DNA of 64,000 bases from assembly GCA_965249215.1 (NCBI GenBank), contig CBDFLN010000002.1:868001-932000 (forward strand). The letters run 5' to 3'. Source of the stretch: G963667675 sp965249215 (lineage in GTDB: Bacteria > Chloroflexota > Dehalococcoidia > Lucifugimonadales > UBA3495). The position numbers and the translations under genes were made by a program. The notes under the pieces are model-generated. The model did no database searches and was not told the DNA's origin. It was given only the letters and a program-made list of their open reading frames with translations. Shown here piece after piece: positions 16,871 through 26,098 of the stretch. Numbering within the stretch: position 1 is the stretch's first letter; every line of letters begins with the position of its first letter.

Positions 16871-18127
16871 ATGGCTAAGCTTGGTCACCAGTTGGACCTG
16901 TTGGGTCAGGACATCGTGGACTTCGACGAGAGGGTGAGCATCCCCCGGCTAAAGAAGGAACGCTTGGAACGGCTGCAAGCGCAGATGGCCAAGGACGATA
17001 TAGGGGGCTTGCTTCTTTTCGATCCCCTTAATATTCGGTACACCACGGGCCGTAGGAATTCCGGCGCGGTCAAGATGAGATTGTTCTGGATTTACGTCCT
17101 CATCCCCCGAGAAGGCGCTCCGTTTATCCCGGAAGAGCACTACGGCAGCGCCCTCCTCGAAGGTCAAGGAGGATTCGCCGAGTCTGAAAATAGGGGAAAG
17201 CGAGGCAGTGTCTGGGAGTATCTCGGTTGCGGACGAAACGTGGAGGAGGCGGCCCGGCTTTTCGGCGTAGGTATCAGAGACGCGATGAACGAGATGGGCA
17301 TCGCCGGAGAGCGACTGGGGGTGGACAGGCTGGACATGCACCTTTTGGAGTCGCTGCGGGCCCAGGAGATCAACCTGGTCGATGGCCGGGTGCCCATGGA
17401 TAAAGCCAGGGTCATAAAGACTGTGGACGAGATCAGCCTGATCCGCCAAGCCTGCGCCATCGCCGACGTGGCCATCACCAGGACTCGGGACGCCATAGTA
17501 CCGGGGGTTACTGAGAACAAGCTCTTCTCCATCCTCACCGCCACCAACACCGAGTTTGGCGGGGAGCACATGGACGGCCGCTTGTTGGCCGCGGGCGGCA
17601 ATACCAACCCATGGGGTGCGCTGGCCGGCGACCGGATAGTGCGGCACGGGGACCTGGTGGCCTACGACACCGACATGGCGGGCCCAATGGGATACTTCGC
17701 CGATGTATCCCGCACCTACCTTTGCGGCGATGGCAGGCCCGACGATGAGCAACTGGAGGCCTATAAGCTGGCCTACAACTTCATCTACGAGTCCATGGAC
17801 CTTTTCAGGCCCGGAATGAGTTTCCCCGAGATCGCTGAGAAGTGCCCGGTGCTTCCCCGGGAATACAGGGACCAGAGATACGCGGCTATAGCCCACGGCG
17901 TTGGCATGTCCGACGAGTGGCCCATGATTTACTGGCCGGACCAGAGTTGGAGCGGCTTCGGCAACGACCCCGACATCTTGGAAGAAAACATGGTGATCAG
18001 CATCGAGGGACTGGCCAGTAAGACCGGAGCGCGAGAGAGTGTCAAGCTGGAGGAGCAGGTTCTCATCACCCCCAATGGTCCCGAGATTCTTTCCAAGGCC
18101 CCCTTTGACGAACGGTTCCTGACCTAG
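16871..18127 (+). CDS. M24-family protein resembling the DMSP lyase DddP
   Basis: A 418-residue M24 (creatinase/prolidase fold) protein. The N-terminal domain has GGLLLFDPLNIRYTTG. The C-terminal domain has metal ligands Asp266 and Asp268 (AYDTDMAGPMGYFADVSRTY), Asp278, His342, Glu379 and Glu394 (KLEEQVLIT). After His342 comes HGVGMSDEWP, where aminopeptidases P usually have a His two turns on. From memory, DddP carries its catalytic Asp at exactly this point (HGVGLCDEWP) and also shares FDPLNIRYAT and the KLEDQVLIT ending. DddP cleaves dimethylsulfoniopropionate to DMS and acrylate. AAGGAGG at 16859-16865 fixes the start. A prolidase-like function cannot be excluded. Confidence 0.75.
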   Translation: MAKLGHQLDLLGQDIVDFDERVSIPRLKKERLERLQAQMAKDDIGGLLLFDPLNIRYTTGRRNSGAVKMRLFWIYVLIPREGAPFIPEEHYGSALLEGQGGFAESENRGKRGSVWEYLGCGRNVEEAARLFGVGIRDAMNEMGIAGERLGVDRLDMHLLESLRAQEINLVDGRVPMDKARVIKTVDEISLIRQACAIADVAITRTRDAIVPGVTENKLFSILTATNTEFGGEHMDGRLLAAGGNTNPWGALAGDRIVRHGDLVAYDTDMAGPMGYFADVSRTYLCGDGRPDDEQLEAYKLAYNFIYESMDLFRPGMSFPEIAEKCPVLPREYRDQRYAAIAHGVGMSDEWPMIYWPDQSWSGFGNDPDILEENMVISIEGLASKTGARESVKLEEQVLITPNGPEILSKAPFDERFLT

Positions 18128-18241
18128 GGCGCCCGCCATCGCGACTCATGTGAACTTACCGGCGCTTGCTGTACGTCCGCTGGGTCTAAGCCCGAATCCA
18201 CCGAAGGAGGGCGTCGGGTTAGCGTCCTGAAGCGGCAAGAA

Positions 18242-18305
18242 GGTGCTCCTGTGCTTCTGGGATAATGGTTTTGTAGCAAAAAACCGACCCCGGAAAAGGA
18301 GCACC
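18242..18305 (+). promoter_or_regulatory. inverted repeat masking the transposase ribosome-binding site
   Basis: GGTGCTCCT at 18242-18250 is complementary to AGGAGCACC at 18297-18305, which contains the Shine-Dalgarno GGAG for the ATG at 18312. A -10-like GATAAT lies between the arms at about 18261. A transcript started inside the element would lack the left arm, while read-through mRNA from outside would fold and hide the site. This is a known strategy among insertion sequences; its operation here is inferred. Confidence 0.55.
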
Positions 18306-18311
18306 CAATAG

Positions 18312-19637
18312 ATGCTGCCACGCAACCACCCCGACCGGATCCAAATCACCTTCGACGACCGCCGCTTGGTGGCCAATGCCGGGCTGCTCCTTCCGGCCAC
18401 CCTGGCGCGGCACCTCGGCCTGCCCGAACTCGTCCGGCAGCGCCTCGACCTGGGCGATGCCCCGGGGCGGGCGAACACGAGCGACAAGATGATGACGCTG
18501 GTGGCGTCTGCGCTGGCTGGGGGCGACTGCATTGACGACGCCGATGTGTTGCGCACCGGGGGGACGGCCTGCACCCTGGGCGGCACGGTCAAGGCGCCAT
18601 CCACCCTGGGCACCTTCCTGCGCAGCTTCCGGTGGGGCCACGTCCGTCAACTCGACCGGGTGAGCCGCGAGTTGCTGGCCCGGGCTTGGCAGGCCGGGGC
18701 GGGACCCGGCGACGGGCCCCTGACCATTGACCTGGACTCCACCATCTGCGAGACCTACGGACTGGCCAAGGAGGGCGCACGCCACCACGGCTATACCGGC
18801 AAGCGGGGCTATCACCCGCTGTTGGCCGTCGCCGCCGGCACCGGCGACGTGCTGATGTCCCGGCTGCGCGAGGGCCGCGCCAACACCGCCCGGGGCGCCG
18901 CCCACTTTCTGCGGGAGACGGTGGGGCGGGTACGCTACGCCGGGGCCAACGGACGACTCACGCTACGGGCCGACAGCGGGTTCTACACTCATGGCGTGGT
19001 ATCCGTCTGCCGCAAGATGGATGTCCGCTTCTCCATCACCATCCGCCAGCACAAGAGCCTGCGCAATCTCATCGAGACGATACCCGAGGATGCCTGGACT
19101 CCCATTCCCTACTGGATGGACGGCGCCGCCGATGTGGCCGAGACCACCTGCACTCCCTTCCAGAGTGAACCTGACGCCGCGCCGGTGCGGCTCATCGTCC
19201 GGCGTGTGAAGCCCACGCCCGGTTCCCAGTTGGCCCTCTTCGCCAAATACAGCTATCACGGGTTCATCACCGACCGGGACGGGGAGTTGCTCGAACTGGA
19301 GGCTGACCATCGCCGCCACGCCGAGATCGAGAATGCCATACGCGACCTCAAGTACGGCGTCGGGCTGAACCATCTCCCCTCGGGCCGCTTCGCCGCCAAC
19401 GGCGCCTGGCTGGCCGTCCAGACGATGGCCCACAACCTGGCCCGCTGGACCGCGCGGATCGGTCTGGGAGAGCGGATAGCCACCACCAAGACCCTCCGGC
19501 GGCGGTTCTTCTCCCTGGCCGGACGGCTCACCCGCTCGGCACGCCGGTTGACCCTGCATCTTCCGGATCGCTGGCCTTGGGCTGAGAAGTTCAGCCGCGC
19601 CTTGGCCCGGCTGCGAGCCATTCCACTCCCGGCCTGA
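18312..19637 (+). CDS. IS1380-family transposase
   Basis: A 441-residue DDE transposase. The first acidic residue lies in LTIDLDSTICETYGLAKEGA with the HHGYTGKRGYHPLLAV motif after it. The second lies in LTLRADSGFYT, and the catalytic Glu in HRRHAEIENAIRDLKYGVGL with HLPSGRFAANGAWL following. These are typical of the IS1380 group. Length is complete and there is no frameshift. It is carried by the element whose ends are at 18191 and 19909. Confidence 0.95.
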   Translation: MLPRNHPDRIQITFDDRRLVANAGLLLPATLARHLGLPELVRQRLDLGDAPGRANTSDKMMTLVASALAGGDCIDDADVLRTGGTACTLGGTVKAPSTLGTFLRSFRWGHVRQLDRVSRELLARAWQAGAGPGDGPLTIDLDSTICETYGLAKEGARHHGYTGKRGYHPLLAVAAGTGDVLMSRLREGRANTARGAAHFLRETVGRVRYAGANGRLTLRADSGFYTHGVVSVCRKMDVRFSITIRQHKSLRNLIETIPEDAWTPIPYWMDGAADVAETTCTPFQSEPDAAPVRLIVRRVKPTPGSQLALFAKYSYHGFITDRDGELLELEADHRRHAEIENAIRDLKYGVGLNHLPSGRFAANGAWLAVQTMAHNLARWTARIGLGERIATTKTLRRRFFSLAGRLTRSARRLTLHLPDRWPWAEKFSRALARLRAIPLPA

Positions 19638-19971
19638 CGGCACCGTCGGCGACCGACCCACCCACCGGACAACCGAAGATCCCCGCAGACTCGCGCCAGC
19701 CCGGTCCGAGAGAGTTCCCTGCTGCGTATTCTCTCGCCATCCCGCGCATCGCAGCTCCTGCAGACGCCCATAGGGGCCCCTGTGCGGCGATGAAGACCGT
19801 CCGCCGACCTCCCTACCCCAAATGGAACCCAGGCTATTTCCCCTGTAGCTCCCTCATCCCCCTTCCGCTTTCCTCACGCCGTCCATCGGTGTCCTTCGGT
19901 GGATTCGGGCTAAGCATGGCGCCCAAGCGCTTACGGCTCCCAGGCTTGATCTTCAGTAGAGAGGTTTCTAC

Positions 19972-21372
19972 ATGGACAAGGCCGACATCCCCTTCCTGCC
20001 AGCGTCACAGCTTTCCCAGCTCATCCACGACCGAACCGTGTCCCCTGTCGAGGCGGTTGAAGCCTACCTCGACCGTATAGACGAACTGAACCCCAGGCTT
20101 CATGCCTATCTGACCGTCTGCCGCGACGAGGCCCTGACAGCCGCCCGCGATGCGGAAATGGCCCTCACCCGCGGAGAAAGCCGCGGCCCCCTGCACGGTG
20201 TCCCCTTTGCCGTCAAGGACCAGCTGAACACCGCGGGCATCCGCACCACCTCCGGTACGCCGATTTTCAACGACTTCGTTCCAGACCACGACGCCACCGT
20301 CGTCGCCAAGCTCAAAGCCGCGGGCGCCATACTGCTGGGCAAGCTGAATATGACCGAGTTTGGCACCACGAGCCTCTCTCACGCCTTCGAGACGGCCCGC
20401 AACCCCTGGGGACTTGAAAAGTACACCGGAGGCTCCAGCAGCGGCTCAGGGGGCGCTACGGCGGCATTCTTGTGCGCCACTTCCCTGGGTGAAGACACCG
20501 GCGGGTCCGTAAGGGCCCCTGCCGCCTGGTGCGGGCTGGTCGGTCTCAGGCCCACCTGGGGCCGGGTCAGCCGCTACGGCCTCAGGCCGGGCATGTGGTC
20601 TATGGATACCATCGGCCCCATCAGCCGCACCGTGGCAGACTGCGCCATGACCCTCCAAGCCATCGCCGGCCGCGACCCTCAGGACCCCTACACCTGGGAC
20701 ACTCCGGTGCCTGACTACCGCCAGGCTTTGGACGGCGGCTTGGCAGGCGTCAAGATCGGCGTCGTCAAGGAGTTGCTCTACAGCGACGTCGTGCAACCGG
20801 ACATCCGCGACGCCGTGTCCAAGGCAGCCGCATTCTTCGCGGCCTCAGGCGCCCAGGTCGAGGAAGTCTCCATTCCCCTCGCCGCCCATTCCAACGCGAT
20901 CTCCACCGTCCTTAGAGTTGAGGCCCCCACCAATTACCGGGATCTTATCCGGGACCGCGTGCAGGAAATCAACCACGACAACCGGATTGCCTATCAAACG
21001 TGGAGCCTCATCCCCGCCCTCGCCTACTACAAGGGCTTGAAGCTGCGGGCCCTGCTCCGGCAACAGGTGCTGGAAGCCTTCACCAAATTCGACGTGCTCT
21101 TGTCCCCCACCATGGCCACGTCTCCCCCCGATATAACGCCGGACCCGGCCATAACCTCCAAGGCCAACACCCTACGCAATCGGTCCGGCCTCACCACGAC
21201 CTTCAGCTTGGCCAGCGCGCCGGCCCTCAGCCTATGCTGCGGCTTCACCTCCGACAATCTCCCCATCGGGCTGCAATTGGCCGCCAAGCCCTTTGACGAG
21301 CAGGCTATCCTCAGCACCGCCTACGCCTACGAGCAAAACACCGACTGGCACACCCGCCGGCCCCCCATATAG
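19972..21372 (+). CDS. amidase (amidase-signature family)
   Basis: A 466-residue hydrolase with the Ser-cisSer-Lys triad: Lys82 in PFAVKD, the cis-Ser in the GGSSSGSGGA loop (residues 153-161), and nucleophile Ser179 in GEDTGGSVR. It is related to GatA, but no gatB or gatC is present and it is more like stand-alone amidases of small amides. Substrate unknown. ATG start 57 bp beyond the IS duplication, so the insertion may have displaced its promoter. A strong terminator follows at 21421. Confidence 0.9.
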   Translation: MDKADIPFLPASQLSQLIHDRTVSPVEAVEAYLDRIDELNPRLHAYLTVCRDEALTAARDAEMALTRGESRGPLHGVPFAVKDQLNTAGIRTTSGTPIFNDFVPDHDATVVAKLKAAGAILLGKLNMTEFGTTSLSHAFETARNPWGLEKYTGGSSSGSGGATAAFLCATSLGEDTGGSVRAPAAWCGLVGLRPTWGRVSRYGLRPGMWSMDTIGPISRTVADCAMTLQAIAGRDPQDPYTWDTPVPDYRQALDGGLAGVKIGVVKELLYSDVVQPDIRDAVSKAAAFFAASGAQVEEVSIPLAAHSNAISTVLRVEAPTNYRDLIRDRVQEINHDNRIAYQTWSLIPALAYYKGLKLRALLRQQVLEAFTKFDVLLSPTMATSPPDITPDPAITSKANTLRNRSGLTTTFSLASAPALSLCCGFTSDNLPIGLQLAAKPFDEQAILSTAYAYEQNTDWHTRRPPI

Positions 21373-21420
21373 ATTCCCCGTCGCCCAGCTACACACGAGC
21401 AGGGCCTGACCGGCAAAGCA

Positions 21421-21449
21421 AAGCCCCGCCAGAGTTTCTGGCGGGGCTT
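21421..21449. terminator. hairpin terminator between convergent genes
   Basis: AAGCCCCGCCAG and CTGGCGGGGCTT form a perfect 12-bp stem with a 5-nt loop. It lies between the amidase (+) and the ABC-binding protein (-) and is symmetrical enough to serve both. The T/A-tract is short (TTA), so strength is uncertain. Confidence 0.75.
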
Positions 21450-21494
21450 ATCCGTGACTGGGCCTTGTATGCTTGCCGCTGGTTGCTATTCACG

Positions 21495-23399
21495 CTATTT
21501 GCGGTGAGGAGCATACTCCAGGGCGCTGATGGACTGGGCCATGCCCAGGGATAGATGCTCTTCCCAACTATCCACCTGTGGTCCCAGCGGAAACACCTGG
21601 TTTTGCCCGTACACCCCTATCCCCATGCCGTTGTCCCGCATCCACTGGCCCATCTCCAACTGGATCTCCCAGCGGTCGTCAAAGTCAAAGGTGCTGTAGG
21701 CCGCATTCATCCGCTCGGTAAACCAGGGGTGGTCCCAGCCAACGCCCCAGAGCAATTCCGGGTCGTAAGAGATGCGGTGCAGCGACAGCGGCTCGCCGCC
21801 GAAGTTGTTGATGTGTTGGCAGGTGATTCCCTCTTGCGTCCGCGCCTTGTAGCCGTCGTACAGCTCGCCGATGGGAACGTTCTTCAACACCGCGTTGATG
21901 CCGACGTCCTGCAGCATTCCTGCGATGGCCACGCAGGCCGTCTCTGAAATAGACGCGGCGGTACTGGAGGCCGTCGAAATCGATATGTCGAAGCCGTCCG
22001 GATAGCCCGCCTCCTCCAGCAGTTGTCTGGCCCGGTCTGGGTCGTAGGACCACTCCCAACCCTCAGGCCACTGGCTCTTGAACGGCACCCACCCGTATGT
22101 AGCCGAGGGTTCTCCCTCGCCATGCAAGAGCTCGTCCACTATCTTCTGTCTGTCTATGGCCAGCCCTATCGCCTCACGCACTTTCCTGGCCTGTTCCCAG
22201 CCCTCGGAGTCCAGATCGGGGTCGCTGCCAATCCATGGCAGATCGGGGTCGTACCCCGGCCACTGCCTGTCGGTGCCCACAAAGGTGTACCCGTTTTGCC
22301 AGATGATCAGGTTCATCTCGCCGGCGCCCTTGAGGGACATGAACTTGGTGGTCTCCAGCTTCGACACTTCGGGTAACGAGTCCGGGGTTGCCGACCAGGT
22401 ATCTATCCTGTTCGTCTGGAAGTTGGCCAGCGCCGTGGCTTCCTCGGGTATCGCCAACAGGACCAGCGTGGCGAACTCGGGGGTCTTGCGCCAGTGATTC
22501 CGTACCGCCGCAAACGTCATGGACTCGCTCTGTTGAAGGTCCACCAACTCCCACGGCCCCGTGCCGACCAAGTGCGGGAGCGCCTCATTCTGGCTTGCCC
22601 CATCTTCCAGCAAAGACTCCCACTGCGTCTTGCTGAAAATCCACGCCGAGTTCTGCGCGGGAAAGTCTATCCACGTGAGCACGTCCGGCGCCGGTATCAC
22701 GGTATCCAGCTCCAGGGTGTAGTCGTCCAGGGCTTTCCAATAGCCGTCCGGATGGTCGAATATGTCTTGAATCTGGGCACAGCCGCAACTCCCGTCGTCA
22801 CCCCCCAGCTCCCTCACGGAGTTGATGACGTCTTCCGGGGTCATCGGCCCCCAGTCCCCGTGGAACTGTATCCCCTCATGGAGCTTGAAGGTCCATGTTC
22901 GGTTGTCCGGGGCCACGGACCACTCCTTGACCATCAGGCCCCGGTATATCGAGTCTTTGTCCAGTCGGAACAGGCCCTCATGACCGGCCATTGCAATGTT
23001 TCCGGCGCTGGTCCCCGGACGGTAACGGGTATGCGGCCCATAGGCCTGTAGCGCTTGAAAGGAGGTCGTGAGGGTCCCATAGGGTTCGGCCTCGCCTTCC
23101 GGCGCTTCGGTAGCAGCCGCGGTCGTAGCCTCCGGCGTCGGCGCAGGCGTAGCCGTGGCGGTTTCCTCCGCGTCAGGCTCAGGCGTAGCCGCGGCGGTTT
23201 CCTCCGCGTCAGGCTCAGGCGTAGCCGCGGCGGTTTCCTCCGCGTCAGGCGCAGGCGTAGCCGTGGCAGTTTCCTCCGCGTCAGGCTCGGGCTCTGGGGT
23301 TGCCGTCGCAGAGGTTCCGCACGACACTGCTATCATCAGCAACAGCGCGGCCAGAAGCGACAAGAGGAATCCGGGACTCAACCAAGGCTGTCCAGACAT
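21495..23399 (-). CDS. ABC transporter substrate-binding lipoprotein, family 5 (peptide/nickel type)
   Basis: A 634-residue lipoprotein: signal peptide with lipobox ending AVSC (Cys27), then a linker of four 12-residue repeats (PDAEETAAATPE type; DNA about 23130-23290), then an SBP_bac_5 domain. Typical parts are GHEGLFRLDKDSIYRGLMVKEW, TWTFKLHEGIQFHGDWGPMTPEDV, LVGTGPWELVDLQ and RKVREAIGLAIDRQKIVDELL. Such proteins bind oligopeptides, opines or other solutes outside the membrane. No permease or ATPase genes are adjacent, so it is an orphan here. The repeat linker probably varies in length by slippage. Confidence 0.92.
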   Translation of the reverse strand: MSGQPWLSPGFLLSLLAALLLMIAVSCGTSATATPEPEPDAEETATATPAPDAEETAAATPEPDAEETAAATPEPDAEETATATPAPTPEATTAAATEAPEGEAEPYGTLTTSFQALQAYGPHTRYRPGTSAGNIAMAGHEGLFRLDKDSIYRGLMVKEWSVAPDNRTWTFKLHEGIQFHGDWGPMTPEDVINSVRELGGDDGSCGCAQIQDIFDHPDGYWKALDDYTLELDTVIPAPDVLTWIDFPAQNSAWIFSKTQWESLLEDGASQNEALPHLVGTGPWELVDLQQSESMTFAAVRNHWRKTPEFATLVLLAIPEEATALANFQTNRIDTWSATPDSLPEVSKLETTKFMSLKGAGEMNLIIWQNGYTFVGTDRQWPGYDPDLPWIGSDPDLDSEGWEQARKVREAIGLAIDRQKIVDELLHGEGEPSATYGWVPFKSQWPEGWEWSYDPDRARQLLEEAGYPDGFDISISTASSTAASISETACVAIAGMLQDVGINAVLKNVPIGELYDGYKARTQEGITCQHINNFGGEPLSLHRISYDPELLWGVGWDHPWFTERMNAAYSTFDFDDRWEIQLEMGQWMRDNGMGIGVYGQNQVFPLGPQVDSWEEHLSLGMAQSISALEYAPHRK

Positions 23400-23808
23400 G
23401 AGCGAACCTCCCTGCTATTCGTCGGCTTCGCCTAGCCAGCCTCGAGAACCCTGTTAGAATTCCCTTTTGCCGCCTCTCACTTCGCTAGTGATAAGGGACT
23501 GTGGCTTGAGCTAAGACACGAAAGTTATCACACACTCAATTTTATTGTCAATTAAACCTTCAGAATCCATGCTTGAGCCAAATATAATTACGACCTACGG
23601 CCATCACATTACGAAGTCCGTCATAGTAAAGGGTCCACACAGCCCATCCAAGACCCATTCTCTCCGGTCCGGCAGCCTCGCCTCAAACTACCAAATCCCC
23701 GGTAACCTTCTCCTGTCCGCGCAGCCTCCACCGTTCCTTGACACCCGAATCTTGCTGGCATAACATCGCCCCACACTGGAATCCCCCACCCGCAATCAAG
23801 GAGGACGC
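23400..23808. other. intergenic region, AT-richer than its surroundings
   Basis: About 400 bp between divergent genes, markedly richer in A/T around 23525-23640 than the flanking genes. It should hold promoters for both sides, but I cannot point to convincing -35/-10 pairs. A GGAGG at 23801-23805 precedes the dehydrogenase start. No repeat or RNA recognised. Confidence 0.5.
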
Positions 23809-24909
23809 ATGAAAGGCCGCGTCGTCGTCTTGAAGGAATACACCAAGCCCTTCGTAATCGAGGAGTACGATCCCCCCGACCCAGAGCCGGGGGCGGTCCT
23901 GCTCAGGATCACCCAGGCGGGCATCTGCGGCTCGGACTTGCACCGCTGGCGCGGGGACATCAGCACTCCCTTGCCCCCCTCCGGCTTCTGTGCCGGCCAC
24001 GAGGGCGCCGGCGTTATCGCCAAGCTGGGGCCTGGAGTCACTCACGACTGGCTCGGCCAGCCCATCAAGGAAGGCGACCGGCTCATGTACACCTCCATCA
24101 AACCCTGCCTCCGGTGCTACCAGTGCATCAACGGGAACGAGAACTGGTGCTCCACCCCGCAAAAACCCCGCGTCGCCGGAGAGTGGCCCTATTTCCACGG
24201 CACCTACGCCGATTACTACTACATCAGCCCCAACCAGGCCGTCTTCGCAGTGCCGCCCGAGTTGCCCGACCACGTGCTCAGCTTCGTCAATTGCGCCATG
24301 GGCACCGTCACCGAGGGCCTCGACCGCGCCGGCTGCAAAGAGGGCGACTACGTGGTAATCCAGGGCGCCGGCGGTCTGGGCCTCAACGCCACCGCCATGG
24401 CCAAGGACATGGGGGCCCACAAGATAATCGTGCTGGACCGCCTCGAGAAGCGGCTGGAACTGGCCCGCGAGTTCGGGGCCAGCCACACGATCAACATTGA
24501 AGAGTACGATACCCAGGAGCTGCGCGTGGAACGCATCCGGGAGATTACCGAGGGCCGTCTTGCCGACATCGTCATGGAACTCGTGGGCCATCCTGGCCTG
24601 CTCATCGAGGGACTGGACTATCTTGGCAACGGCGGCGTCTTCGTGGAAATCGGCGACATTATGCGTGGACGTAAGGTGCCCTTCGACGCTACCCGCATGA
24701 ACCGCGCCAAGAAAATCATCGGCTCTGCCATGTTCCGCCCCAGCCTCCTTCCGGTCATGATGGAGATGCTGGTCAAGAACCGCGGCAGGTGGCCCTACGA
24801 GAAGATTATCAGCAACGTCTTCCCGCTGGACGATATCAACACTGCCTTCGAACAGGCTGAATGGGTCAACCGCCAGACCCAGGTGACCAGGGCAGTGCTC
24901 GTCCCCTAA
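23809..24909 (+). CDS. zinc-dependent medium-chain alcohol dehydrogenase, copy 1
   Basis: A 366-residue MDR-family NAD(P)-dependent dehydrogenase. Catalytic zinc ligands are in GICGSDLHRW and CAGHEGAG. The structural-zinc cysteine cluster is CLRCYQCINGNENWC, and the coenzyme-binding motif is GAGGLGLNATAMAKDMGA followed by VLDRLEKR. It is a close paralogue of the next gene, 79 bp downstream, with shared blocks such as the N-terminal MKGRV-LKEYT and LPDxVLxFxNCAMGTVTEGL. Substrate unknown; threonine-, sorbitol- and alcohol-active enzymes share this fold. Start set by GGAGG 23801-23805. Confidence 0.92.
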   Translation: MKGRVVVLKEYTKPFVIEEYDPPDPEPGAVLLRITQAGICGSDLHRWRGDISTPLPPSGFCAGHEGAGVIAKLGPGVTHDWLGQPIKEGDRLMYTSIKPCLRCYQCINGNENWCSTPQKPRVAGEWPYFHGTYADYYYISPNQAVFAVPPELPDHVLSFVNCAMGTVTEGLDRAGCKEGDYVVIQGAGGLGLNATAMAKDMGAHKIIVLDRLEKRLELAREFGASHTINIEEYDTQELRVERIREITEGRLADIVMELVGHPGLLIEGLDYLGNGGVFVEIGDIMRGRKVPFDATRMNRAKKIIGSAMFRPSLLPVMMEMLVKNRGRWPYEKIISNVFPLDDINTAFEQAEWVNRQTQVTRAVLVP

Positions 24910-24988
24910 GAACTCCCCGCCGCCGGCAGGCATCACCGCAAGAGTACCCATGCACAGTCGCGTTTACACCGATCACTGAGGAGCGTTT

Positions 24989-26098
24989 ATGAAAGGCCGC
25001 GTTGTCATCCTGAAGCAGTACACCGAGCCCTTCGACATCCAAGAGTACGATGTACCCGACCCCGACCCCGGCGCAATCCTGCTGAAGATGTCCCAGGCGG
25101 GTATCTGCGGCTCCGACCTCCACCGGTGGCGCGGCGACCAGTCCCCGGACCTGCGGCCCGTGCCGCCCGGAGGCATGGCCACGGGCCACGAGGGCACGGG
25201 AACTATCTCCAAGTTGGGCCCCGGCGTTACCACCGACGGACTGGGCCGCCCCATCAAGGAAGGCGACCGGGTAATCCACACCGCCTTTCCCTCGTGCTAT
25301 CGCTGTTACCAGTGCCTCAACGGCAACCCCAACTGGTGCCCCAAGCGCGGGACCCAGGGCAAAGCCGGCGAGTGGCCCTATTTCACCGGCACCTTCGCCG
25401 ACTACTTCTACGTCCGCCCCAACCAGCCGGTGTTTCTCGTTCCCGACGAACTCCCCGACAACGTCCTCGGCTTCATCAACTGCGCTATGGGCACAGTCAC
25501 CGAGGGGCTGCTGCAGGCTGAATGCAAAGAAGGCGACTACGTGGTAATCCAGGGCGCCGGCGGATTGGGCCTCAACGCCGTGGCCATGGCCAAGAACATG
25601 GGCGCTCACCGCGTGATTGTCCTCGACCGCCTGGAAAACCGCCTGCAATTGGCCGAGCAGTTCGGCGCCGACCACACCATCAACATCGAGGAGTTCAACA
25701 CCCCCGAGACCCGCAAGAGCCGTGTCATGGAACTGACCAGCGGCCGGGGCGCCAACATCGGCATGGACCTGGTGGGACACCCCGACTTGCTGGTAGAGGG
25801 AATTGACTTCCTGACTCGCGGCGGCACCTACCTGGAAATTGGCAAGGTATCCTCCGGGCCCGCCGTAGACTTCGACCCCTCCACCTTGCTGGCCGGCAAG
25901 AAAATTATGGCGTCCTCCATGTACCGCCCAGTCCGTATCCCCATGATGATGGAAATGATCCAGCAGAACATGGACCGCTTGCCCTTCGACAAGATTATTT
26001 CCAGCTCCTTCCCCCTGGCCGACGTGAACCAGGCGTTCCAACAAGCCGAGTGGGCCGACCGCCAAACGTCCGTAACCCGCGCCGTGCTGGTCCCATAG
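24989..26098 (+). CDS. zinc-dependent medium-chain alcohol dehydrogenase, copy 2
   Basis: A 369-residue paralogue of the preceding gene with the same zinc ligands (GICGSDLHRW, TGHEGTG), structural cluster CYRCYQCLNGNPNWC and Rossmann motif GAGGLGLNAVAMAKNMGA. The two differ most in the 30 residues after HRWRGD and in the last quarter, which could change substrate. Start ATG with TGAGGAG just upstream. Likely co-transcribed with copy 1. 26099-26455 downstream shows no feature I can name. Confidence 0.92.
   Translation: MKGRVVILKQYTEPFDIQEYDVPDPDPGAILLKMSQAGICGSDLHRWRGDQSPDLRPVPPGGMATGHEGTGTISKLGPGVTTDGLGRPIKEGDRVIHTAFPSCYRCYQCLNGNPNWCPKRGTQGKAGEWPYFTGTFADYFYVRPNQPVFLVPDELPDNVLGFINCAMGTVTEGLLQAECKEGDYVVIQGAGGLGLNAVAMAKNMGAHRVIVLDRLENRLQLAEQFGADHTINIEEFNTPETRKSRVMELTSGRGANIGMDLVGHPDLLVEGIDFLTRGGTYLEIGKVSSGPAVDFDPSTLLAGKKIMASSMYRPVRIPMMMEMIQQNMDRLPFDKIISSSFPLADVNQAFQQAEWADRQTSVTRAVLVP

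Larger units (their letters stand above)
18191..19909. mobile_element. complete IS1380-like insertion sequence
   Basis: About 1.72 kb. The ends are perfect 18-bp inverted repeats (CCCGAATCCACCGAAGGA at 18191-18208, its complement at 19892-19909). The flanks are a direct CTAAG at 18186-18190 and 19910-19914, read as a target-site duplication. The transposase frame is intact, so the element may be active. It sits between the DddP-like gene and the amidase without breaking either. About 270 bp between the transposase stop and the right end carry no recognisable gene. Confidence 0.9.

Noticed and set aside
16949..18139. 396-residue minus-strand protein
   Set aside because: Antisense shadow of the M24 gene; composition rich in Gly, His and Val typical of such shadows.
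19972..21372. gatA (Glu-tRNA amidotransferase subunit A)
   Set aside because: The amidase motifs fit, but no gatB or gatC is near and the sequence is not specifically GatA-like.
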